From JAZMZS01 sp045580775 (GTDB lineage Bacteria > Bacillota > Clostridia > Oscillospirales > CAG-272): a stretch of 18,605 nt of DNA. The notes beneath the pieces are model-generated. The model was not told the origin of the DNA. It ran no database searches and saw nothing but the letters and a program-made list of their open reading frames with translations. Positions 6,915 through 13,593 of this stretch are shown here, piece by piece (positions within the stretch are counted from its first letter, which is position 1; every line of letters begins with the position of its first letter). The position numbers were made by a program, and so were the translations under genes. The stretch lies in NCBI GenBank assembly GCA_045580775.1, contig JAZNOK010000119.1, positions 1-18,605 of the forward strand, written 5' to 3'.

Positions 6915-9900
6915 TTATTGTACCTTACCTCCTTTCCGCCTGCACCTCAAAATGCACCATGATACAAGCGAGGCGAGCATTATCGCCGCTCCGCTAAGTA
7001 CCCACATTGATACTCCGTCTCCGCCGGTCTGGGGAAGCTCATAGCCTCTGCCCCATCTGTACACATTTGTGACGGTCAGCTCGTATGTACCGGGCTCTCC
7101 GGGTATACGCCTTATCTCGGAATACCGTGCGAGCCAATCTTCGGTATCCCAGCTCTCAACTACCGTATACTCTATCACACTGCCGTCTTCATTCTCGTAC
7201 GGAAGTCCAAGGAAGGTCTCGGTCCAACCGTTCTTCAGACTAAGGGTGACCGTGCGTCCTGTATCCTTGCCGTCTGCGTAAAGCTTGACGGTTACCAGTG
7301 CTCTTTGGTATATATCGGCAGATGCCATACCTATGTCCCACTCCTTGATGACCTTTACCGAAGTTTCTTTCAGGAGAGGGGTATTCGTAATTCTGAAATG
7401 ATGGTCCTTTACCTGCTCTACCGTTGTCTCGGTGATCAATGTCATAGGAACAAAGGTCAGTGCAGAATTAGCGTTTGTAGGTGCCTGTAGCTGTCCGTTT
7501 CCGGATAAAGCTCCGAGATAGTATTTTGTGTTGTATTGTGTATAGTAAAGCCTTATACCGCTGCCGGTATCTGTATATGACAGATTTTGATTGCCGGATG
7601 AATTTGTTACAGTATAGTATCTGTTATACCAAGAGCTGTTCATCGTGATCGTCTGTCCTGCACCGTTTGCGAGCTTTACATATCCTCCCGATACAGTCGC
7701 CGTCCATGTAGCAAGGAAGGAGCTCTTGGCAGTTTGTTCATCTACAAAGCAAAATGTATTGTTCGATGTAGACTGTGCAGACAGATATCCGCCGGATGTC
7801 TTGAGAAGGTACTGTTTTCCGTTTTCAAACATCATTGATTCTGCCCAAGTGCTCGTTTCTATGGTAATATATTCAAGCCGTTCGACCTTAACGCCGTAGC
7901 CCGACTTGTACGCTTCCTCTACTCCGTACACAATAGGTGTCACCATATCAGGACCGTATTTGGGAAGGCTCGTCCATAGATACTCCCAGTCGTTGTATTC
8001 GCTGAGTTCTATCTCGCGTATTCGCCGCACCGTCCCATCAGGATCGCAAACCGTAAGATACACCGTCACGCTGTCGTACGTATGATCCAATGTATCATTC
8101 CAAAGTTTCTCTGCCTTTACGGTAGTCGTCTCTACGACCCAATCCTGAGCGTTTGTGACCGTGATATACGCACTCTGCGTCTCATCCTCTATCATAAAGC
8201 CGTGAACGGTAAAGCCGGGTGATACGGCAATAGGCTCGCCGTTTACTACGTCCCACTCGGGAACTATCTCAACGGTCGACGAGGAGGTGACACGCTTGTC
8301 TATATATAGGCAAATTATACCGCTGGCACGGCTATATCCCTCAGCGTCAGGAGGCTTTGTCTCCTTGATATAATAAGTAATACCCGGCGAGAGTCCCCAC
8401 ATGCTTGCCTTGCCGTCTTCCACAGTAAAGACATTGGTGGATGCATCGCCTCTTTCGTATGCCTGTTTGCTTGTCCAAAGCTGTGCAGGTACAGTACAGT
8501 CGATATCCTCAAACACGGCAAATTCCGCCCCGTTGAGTACCTGCTGTGATATGACATCCTCCTTGCGGATATCAAGACTGAATCGGGGAGCAAGGTTGAA
8601 ATAGATCGCACAGTTCGATCTTGAGCTTCCTCGCTCGAGATAGTAGATAGTCAATACATGCTCGCCCGGCTGTATATCGTAGACTGTGTCCGACTGCGTG
8701 CCGTTTACGGTGACGATGCCGCTTGAGAAGTTCACGTCTCCGCTCTCAGCTCCGTGAATACCTCCAAGGTCAAGCACAAGCTCTCCGTCTACAAATATCC
8801 ATACATCGTCATCCCCCGAAAACTTAAAGTGAAGTTCCTTTCCGTACAGATCCTGGTTGCCCCAAGAGCCGTCGGCACCCTTGTAACCCGGAGAATGCGG
8901 CAGATAGAAGTTCACATCTACGCTTATACCGAACCAGAAGTTTGATGCGACGTTATCTGTAGAATTATTGCTGTCAGAATACTTGGCATCGTACTTATAA
9001 TGGGTAGTACCGACGTACTCCCCGTTTATACCGTCATAGGTATATGTAGGTACTGTATTGCCGTTGGTATTTGCGTATGGCGAGTTCAGAGGCAAAAAGT
9101 CCGAATATCTTCCGATAGCATCATTACTGCCCGCTGAATCGGTAGTGCACTCCAGATAATCGTATACATAAAACCGCCCCTCGCTCTGATTGTACGAGGC
9201 CGCATTTCTCTGTGAATCGTAAAAGTAATATCCGTAATATTCGTCTGTCGGATCTGTCATCAGGGTAAACAGATTATCTCCGGCTCCGAGGTATTGTTTT
9301 CCTATCACCCCGGTGCCGTTTACCGGGTCAAAGGAATTTTCTGTTGAAAACAGCAGCTCCCCGAGTTTCTCAGTATAGATACCGCTGTATACACTTCCCG
9401 AACTTGTGGGATTGTTTTTATTATTTGTATTCTTGGGATACGAGATATCCTCAGATCCTCTGTCCCAGTCACGGAATATGAAGTCCAGCGTCGGCTGGCC
9501 GTTATATGGATTATTTCCTGATGTAAGAAGCGACCAGGTCTCCTTGTGCGATGCCGAGTTCACCTCTACACTGACCGACTCTGAAAGGAGATTGAACAGC
9601 ACTCCGTAATCAAACACATTGACACTGACAAACTCAGGGGCAGATACTGTATTGACAGCCTGTGAATTAAACTGCCCGATATCATAGCTGCCTGCCACCC
9701 AGTCTGCATAAAACACCATATTGTCAGAGACACTCACTTCAGCTCCGGGAGCATAGTATTTTTTGTTGATAACATCATACCAGCCTCGGAGAACATAGCT
9801 GTATTTATCCGGTGACTGCCACGTTGAGGGGAGCTTGAGCGTTTCTCCGATCTGTACATCATATCCTCTGTCAGGAGAACCGCCGTAACTCATCAATCCT

Positions 9901-11240
9901 CCGCAGGTTCCGTCAAACCACACAGTACAGCGTCCCACAACTCCAAATCGGTAATTTGCCGCCTGCGACTCGGTCTGAGTCATGACATATTTGCCGCTTG
10001 ATGTGTTGAGCCTTGCGTACTCGGAGTTGCTCTTGATCTTTACCGTGCCGTCCGACTGGGTATAAAGCACACTCGGATATGCACCTGAAGTCGTGACTCC
10101 CGTACCGTTGTTCGGGAATGCGTGCATATACCTACCCGTACTTACGTTTCGGATAAGATACGAGTTGGTTGTGCCGGAAGCTGAAAATCCCCATAGCAAC
10201 AGATCCGTATCTGTTATGTCTGAGGTTATATTGCCGTTTGCATCTATGTATATCCGCACAGCGTTGCCGTTTCCGTCAAAGGCATAATGCTCCGAGCCTG
10301 AGCTAGTATAGAGAACAAAGCTGTTTGTGCTTGTAAACAACGCCTGATTGTAAGCTGTAGTATGTGCGATCACAGTATCTGCAGCTGCCGCCGCTGTACT
10401 GCCAAGGTACACTCCGACATTTCCCTGCCCCATCATGATCATGGGCGATGTGTCCTTCTCTGTTGCTCCGTATCCGAGTATAACGCCCTCAGAGATCTTG
10501 TATTCTACCGATCTTACTTCCCCCTCGACATCTCCCTCAATTACGGAAAGCCTGCCGTCCTCCGCAACAGATATCACTATTGCTGCGGCATCCGCACTCA
10601 GGTCTTTGTTCTTGTCGAGAAATACGATATCTCCCTCAAACGGTACATAAAACTCATTTCTGTAAAGTTGCTCTGTCTGCCACGCAAGACGCATAGTCTC
10701 AGCTCCGCCGTAGACAGGCACGCTGTCGTAGCCTGCATACCTCAGGCAAAAAGACACGAACATCCCCGACCAGTCTCCCCAAGGATTTCCGTACCACTGA
10801 CCGTACCGTGTATACCCTCGGCGTATTCCGTCAGAGCCAAACTTGAAGTTGAGCTCACTTTCCTTATACCCCAGCTGTGTGGCAGCGATCGCCGCCAGTT
10901 TTCTTGCCGCGGGCAGTTTGTCCGACACCGAGGCGAACGTCGCTTCCCAGTCGGATGCACTCTCGATGTCCGCATCCATATCCGAGTAGCAGTCGCTTGT
11001 ATGTGTGTGCTCGGCGATCGTACACACCACACCTTCACCGTAGCAAGCATCCGAGTGTGTGTGCTCCTCCATCATGCAGAAAGCTTCTCCTGCCATGGTT
11101 ATACCGATAAGCTTCAACCACCAGAACACCGCAATAACGATAAAAAGAGCCACAAGCGGAAGACACAGCTTTATTCTGTTTTTGATACTGTTAGTTTTGT
11201 TCACCGAGCCTAAATATTCGGTAAGGGTACTATCAATCAC
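6915..11240 (-). CDS. Giant LPQTG tip adhesin with degenerate CHAP-like, InlB-like, fibro-slime and Cna_B domains
   Basis: A 1441-residue surface protein, probably the pilus tip adhesin. In order: a membrane or signal segment (about 24-52) after a long N-region; two HTH-type motifs EHTHSDACY (59-67) and EHTHTSDCY (77-85); and a CHAP-like domain (about 105-260) with DWSGMF at 156-161, where CHAP enzymes have WC, and ADAAAIV at 216-222, where they have DHVGIV. Next are a Gly/Ser/Tyr-rich trefoil-like module (about 300-435), an InlB B-repeat-like domain (about 437-514) and a fibro-slime/PA14-like domain (about 765-885, FSGDDDVWIFVDGELVLDLGG). A SpaA domain with E-box YYIKETKPPDAEGY (956-969), a Cna_B domain, a second trefoil-like module and a last Cna_B follow. 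The protein ends in LPQTG (1402-1406), a helix and a basic tail. The start is GTG 11240 with AAGGAGG eight bases before it. The trefoil calls are tentative. Confidence 0.88.
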   Translation of the reverse strand: MIDSTLTEYLGSVNKTNSIKNRIKLCLPLVALFIVIAVFWWLKLIGITMAGEAFCMMEEHTHSDACYGEGVVCTIAEHTHTSDCYSDMDADIESASDWEATFASVSDKLPAARKLAAIAATQLGYKESELNFKFGSDGIRRGYTRYGQWYGNPWGDWSGMFVSFCLRYAGYDSVPVYGGAETMRLAWQTEQLYRNEFYVPFEGDIVFLDKNKDLSADAAAIVISVAEDGRLSVIEGDVEGEVRSVEYKISEGVILGYGATEKDTSPMIMMGQGNVGVYLGSTAAAAADTVIAHTTAYNQALFTSTNSFVLYTSSGSEHYAFDGNGNAVRIYIDANGNITSDITDTDLLLWGFSASGTTNSYLIRNVSTGRYMHAFPNNGTGVTTSGAYPSVLYTQSDGTVKIKSNSEYARLNTSSGKYVMTQTESQAANYRFGVVGRCTVWFDGTCGGLMSYGGSPDRGYDVQIGETLKLPSTWQSPDKYSYVLRGWYDVINKKYYAPGAEVSVSDNMVFYADWVAGSYDIGQFNSQAVNTVSAPEFVSVNVFDYGVLFNLLSESVSVEVNSASHKETWSLLTSGNNPYNGQPTLDFIFRDWDRGSEDISYPKNTNNKNNPTSSGSVYSGIYTEKLGELLFSTENSFDPVNGTGVIGKQYLGAGDNLFTLMTDPTDEYYGYYFYDSQRNAASYNQSEGRFYVYDYLECTTDSAGSNDAIGRYSDFLPLNSPYANTNGNTVPTYTYDGINGEYVGTTHYKYDAKYSDSNNSTDNVASNFWFGISVDVNFYLPHSPGYKGADGSWGNQDLYGKELHFKFSGDDDVWIFVDGELVLDLGGIHGAESGDVNFSSGIVTVNGTQSDTVYDIQPGEHVLTIYYLERGSSRSNCAIYFNLAPRFSLDIRKEDVISQQVLNGAEFAVFEDIDCTVPAQLWTSKQAYERGDASTNVFTVEDGKASMWGLSPGITYYIKETKPPDAEGYSRASGIICLYIDKRVTSSSTVEIVPEWDVVNGEPIAVSPGFTVHGFMIEDETQSAYITVTNAQDWVVETTTVKAEKLWNDTLDHTYDSVTVYLTVCDPDGTVRRIREIELSEYNDWEYLWTSLPKYGPDMVTPIVYGVEEAYKSGYGVKVERLEYITIETSTWAESMMFENGKQYLLKTSGGYLSAQSTSNNTFCFVDEQTAKSSFLATWTATVSGGYVKLANGAGQTITMNSSWYNRYYTVTNSSGNQNLSYTDTGSGIRLYYTQYNTKYYLGALSGNGQLQAPTNANSALTFVPMTLITETTVEQVKDHHFRITNTPLLKETSVKVIKEWDIGMASADIYQRALVTVKLYADGKDTGRTVTLSLKNGWTETFLGLPYENEDGSVIEYTVVESWDTEDWLARYSEIRRIPGEPGTYELTVTNVYRWGRGYELPQTGGDGVSMWVLSGAAIMLASLVSWCILRCRRKGGKVQ

Positions 11241-11284
11241 CCCGCTCGCCTCCTTTCCAGATCATTGAAGCATATTCTCTCGGG

Positions 11285-11875
11285 TCAATTCATGAAAGAT
11301 ATTTTTTTCATGGGCCATACCCGCAAAAATATCCTGCCGAGTATATCATCACGCGGAATACAGCCAATTACGCTGCTTCTGCTGTCTACAGAGGTATCTC
11401 TTCGGTCTCCGAGCACAAAAAGCTCCCCCTCCGGCACCTCATACGGAAACTCAATATCACATTCTCCGAGAGCTTTGCTCGACAGATACGGCTCTTCGAT
11501 TAAATTTCCGTTTACGTATACGTTACCGTCTCCGTCGATCACAATTTGATCTCCCGGAAGTCCAATGACGCGTTTGATGAGTATTTTATTCGAATAGTAG
11601 AAGGCACACAGCTCTCCACGCTCGAAGTTTTTAGTCTTAAATAGTACAACGATCTCGCCGTTTGCCAGAGTGGGCTCCATGCTCTCCCCCGATATCTGAA
11701 GGACCGGAAGGACGAGCGTTGCTATCAACACTGCCACAGCTGCTACGACGATCAGAGTATACAACGTACTCTTGAGCACTGACTTGTATTTTTGTCTGTA
11801 TTTTTCTCTTTTCAGCTCTGTCTCGATCGCATCTGCAGAGGGAGATCTGAGCTTGTTTTTAGTATTCTTGCTCAT
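11285..11875 (-). CDS. Signal peptidase I, pilus-locus type
   Basis: A membrane serine protease of the S26 family that removes signal peptides from exported proteins; in pilus loci it often serves the pilins. The 196-residue protein has a charged N-terminal cytosolic stretch (1-35), one membrane helix (about 37-60), then SGESMEPT with catalytic Ser65 and KRVIGLPGD with general-base Lys101. The later family box GDRRDTSVDSR is also present (usual form GDNR..S.DSR). ATG 11875 overlaps the stop of the upstream coiled-coil gene (ATGA), and the tip adhesin begins 44 bases downstream. The position between a coiled-coil protein and pilins suggests a dedicated pilin peptidase (SipA-like) rather than the housekeeping LepB. 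Its specificity is inference. Confidence 0.93.
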   Translation of the reverse strand: MSKNTKNKLRSPSADAIETELKREKYRQKYKSVLKSTLYTLIVVAAVAVLIATLVLPVLQISGESMEPTLANGEIVVLFKTKNFERGELCAFYYSNKILIKRVIGLPGDQIVIDGDGNVYVNGNLIEEPYLSSKALGECDIEFPYEVPEGELFVLGDRRDTSVDSRSSVIGCIPRDDILGRIFLRVWPMKKISFMN

Positions 11876-12192
11876 TCCCCGTTACCTTCTAAATCATCTG
11901 CTGCTTGCACCGTTTGTGAGCAGCTGCGTATGTTCTCCAGATACTGGTCCGCCGCCGCCTGAGCCGCCTCGAATACACCGTTGAGCCTGAGTGCCGCCTC
12001 AGCAATAGAACCTGCCTCAAGCTCTGCTATTCGTCTTGATTCAAGCTTTTTCTCAAGTTCCACGAGACGAAGCTCAAGCTCGTCTGCTCGTTTGGTCTGA
12101 CGCAGCAGCAGCTCCAGCAGTTGCTTACGGCTGAGTTTGCTCAGATCCGCATGTTTTGCCGCTCTGTAGCTTGCCTGTTTTTCTGTTTTCAA
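11872..12192 (-). CDS. Small cytosolic coiled-coil protein, first gene of the pilus operon
   Basis: A 106-residue protein without signal peptide or membrane helix. Residues about 17-60 are a heptad-like Leu/Glu/Arg coiled coil (LSRKQLLELLLRQTKRADEL, then ELEKKLESRR). After it comes the segment EAGSIAEAALRLNGVFEAAQ (59-78) and a short acidic tail. I recall similar small proteins beside sortase and pilin genes in gut Clostridia, sometimes annotated loosely as DNA repair proteins; I see no basis here for a repair role. I chose TTG 12192 because GGGAGG (12206-12201) is eight bases before it, while the in-frame GTG 12201 overlaps that site. The stop overlaps the signal peptidase start. Function unknown; an assembly or scaffold role is a guess. 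Confidence 0.75.
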   Translation of the reverse strand: MKTEKQASYRAAKHADLSKLSRKQLLELLLRQTKRADELELRLVELEKKLESRRIAELEAGSIAEAALRLNGVFEAAQAAADQYLENIRSCSQTVQAADDLEGNGE

Positions 12193-12299
12193 CCAAAGCA
12201 CCTCCCGGATAAAAAACTGCTAAAAGCACAAAAAGAAGCTCCGGCAGCGACCGTTTCGTTCAACTCAAAAACGCCGACACCGTATACCTTCCCTACATT

Positions 12300-12309
12300 A
12301 ATGATCATT
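12300..12309. promoter_or_regulatory. Palindrome at the pilus operon transcription start, candidate operator
   Basis: AATGATCATT is a perfect 10-base palindrome lying just downstream of the predicted start of transcription (about 12311, minus strand). A protein bound here would block the pilus promoter. It is short, so chance is possible. Confidence 0.3.
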
Positions 12310-12317
12310 GTCAAATT

Positions 12318-12346
12318 ATTATACTCCCGCAATTCTCCTTTGTCAA
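12318..12346 (-). promoter_or_regulatory. Consensus sigma-A promoter of the pilus operon
   Basis: On the minus strand TTGACA (12346-12341) and TATAAT (12323-12318) are both perfect and separated by exactly 17 bases. Transcription would start near 12311, about 120 bases before the TTG of the coiled-coil gene. Such an ideal promoter in front of a costly surface structure suggests control by a repressor or a recombination or attenuation step not visible here. Confidence 0.85.
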
Positions 12347-12378
12347 CTACCGTGCTCACAAATAATACAACTTTCCAA

Positions 12379-12403
12379 AAAATGTTGAACAAATCAACAT
12401 TTT
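12379..12403. repeat. Perfect 10-bp inverted repeat, candidate regulator site
   Basis: AAAATGTTGA (12379-12388) and TCAACATTTT (12394-12403) flank a 5-base spacer. The two-half-site layout is that of a dimeric DNA-binding protein's operator. It lies about 80 bases upstream of the pilus start and about 105 upstream of the mgsA start, so it could serve either promoter. As RNA the stem would be weak, which argues against a terminator. Confidence 0.45.
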
Positions 12404-12462
12404 GCTTTTCGTTATGTACTTTTACAGAAGCTAACTTTATCATAGAAGTAAACTGCAAGACC

Positions 12463-12491
12463 TTGAAATATTTTCTCATATAAGTTATACT
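12463..12491 (+). promoter_or_regulatory. Sigma-A promoter of mgsA-phoP-phoR
   Basis: TTGAAA (12463-12468) and TATACT (12486-12491) are spaced by 17 bases, each 5/6 to consensus. Transcription would start near 12498, giving a leader of about 25 bases that holds AAGGAG (12511-12516), eight bases from the mgsA ATG. Confidence 0.8.
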
Positions 12492-12523
12492 ATATATGAA
12501 TACATACCTCAAGGAGTATCTTT

Positions 12524-12913
12524 ATGAAACCAAAAAGAATAGCACTCATCGCTCACGATAATATGAAGCCATCGCTCATAGATTGGTGCGAAAAAAACAA
12601 AGAGGAACTGTCACGTCACAATCTGTGCGGTACCGGCACTACATCCGGGCGTATTTCCGCATCCACAGGTCTATGTGTTTTTGCCTATAAAAGCGGCCCT
12701 CTCGGAGGAGACCAGCAAATAGGGGCTCTCACAGCAGAGGGCAAGATAGATGCTATTATCTTCTTCTCTGATCCCCTGACAGCACAGCCGCACGATCCCG
12801 ATGTTAAGGCTCTGTTGCGAATAGCCCAGGTATATGACATACCGATAGCAAACAACCGTGCTACCGCAGACTGCATCATCACAGCTATAAAAGCATGGGA
12901 GGAAAATGAATGA
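12524..12913 (+). CDS. mgsA: Methylglyoxal synthase
   Basis: Converts dihydroxyacetone phosphate to methylglyoxal plus inorganic phosphate, a glycolytic bypass that frees phosphate when it is scarce; enzymes of this family are usually inhibited by phosphate. The 129-residue protein matches throughout. IALIAHDNMK (H11) is present, as are the phosphate-binding GTGTTSGR (37-44) and SGPLGGDQQIG with the catalytic aspartate of the GGD box. SDPLTAQPHDPDVKALLR and the closing NNRATAD also match. The ATG 12524 follows AAGGAG. The stop overlaps the next gene's start (ATGA), so it is the first gene of an operon with a PhoP/PhoR pair. Length is normal for short bacterial forms. Confidence 0.96.
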   Translation: MKPKRIALIAHDNMKPSLIDWCEKNKEELSRHNLCGTGTTSGRISASTGLCVFAYKSGPLGGDQQIGALTAEGKIDAIIFFSDPLTAQPHDPDVKALLRIAQVYDIPIANNRATADCIITAIKAWEENE

Positions 12914-13593
12914 TATACATACTCGAGGATGATGAAAGCATTCGTAATTTTGTAGCCTATGCACTCACAAACTCAGGAATGCAGACCCGCACATTTGCTT
13001 CTCCCGCTGAGTTCTGGGCAGCACTAAAGCTGGAAAAGCCAAACCTGCTGCTTCTGGATATAATGCTGCCCGAGGAAGACGGTCTTTCTATCCTTGCAAA
13101 GCTCCGATCTTCTCAGGACACAAAGTCCCTGCCGATAATCATGCTCACCGCAAAGGGAACTGAATATGACCGCGTACTCGGTCTTGACAGCGGTGCGGAT
13201 GACTATGTTTCAAAGCCATTTTCCATGATGGAGCTCATATCGAGAATAAAGGCACTTTTGCGTCGGTATGACGCACAGGTACAGCATGCCGATGAATACA
13301 CCTGCAAGAATCTCTACCTTTGCCCATCAAAGCACATTATACGCGTCGATGGGGAGGATGTCGCTCTCACTCTCAAGGAATACGAGCTTCTATGTCTTTT
13401 GATGACCAACAGCGATACTGTATTTACCCGTGACGTGATACTCGAAAGAATATGGGGATTTCCTTTTGACGGAGAGAACAGAACGGTAGATGTACATATA
13501 CGCACACTCAGAACCAAGCTCGGTGAGTGCGGAGATATAATCGAGACCGTCCGAGGTGTCGGATATAAGATAAGCGGGAGCAACATAAAATGA
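12910..13593 (+). CDS. phoP: OmpR/PhoB-family response regulator (PhoP-like)
   Basis: A cytosolic transcription factor activated by phosphorylation from the adjacent kinase. It has 227 residues: a receiver domain (1-118) with the acidic pair in LEDDES (6-8), phosphoacceptor D50 in LLLLDIMLPEEDG, a Thr in IMLTAKG and a Lys in VSKPFS. A winged-helix DNA-binding domain (about 130-225) ends in DVHIRTLRTKLGECGDIIETVRGVGYKI. It overlaps mgsA upstream and the kinase downstream by four bases each (ATGA). The PhoP name rests on overall resemblance of the pair to phosphate-type systems, so the signal is uncertain and the symbol is tentative. GGAGG precedes ATG 12910. Confidence 0.88.
   Translation: MIYILEDDESIRNFVAYALTNSGMQTRTFASPAEFWAALKLEKPNLLLLDIMLPEEDGLSILAKLRSSQDTKSLPIIMLTAKGTEYDRVLGLDSGADDYVSKPFSMMELISRIKALLRRYDAQVQHADEYTCKNLYLCPSKHIIRVDGEDVALTLKEYELLCLLMTNSDTVFTRDVILERIWGFPFDGENRTVDVHIRTLRTKLGECGDIIETVRGVGYKISGSNIK

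Larger units (their letters stand above)
12193..12523. promoter_or_regulatory. Divergent regulatory region between pilus operon and mgsA-phoPR
   Basis: This gap of 331 bases contains the pilus promoter (12318-12346), a palindrome just downstream of it (12300-12309), an AT-rich inverted repeat midway (12379-12403) and the mgsA promoter (12463-12491). About 120 bases of untranslated leader would precede the coiled-coil gene. A short open frame in that leader has no ribosome binding site and is not called. Confidence 0.7.

Noticed and set aside
10362..11213. 283-residue open frame antisense to the tip adhesin N-terminal region
   Set aside because: It lies opposite a well-supported coding region, with no start signal and no family resemblance.
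12189..12308. Short open frame in the pilus leader (starts ATG 12308, ends overlapping the TTG of the coiled-coil gene), possible leader peptide
   Set aside because: Its ATG lies within a few bases of the predicted transcription start and has no ribosome binding site; composition gives no support.
12379..12403. AT-rich inverted repeat as an intrinsic terminator
   Set aside because: The stem is almost all A-T and lies between two promoters with no gene ending before it; an operator is more likely.
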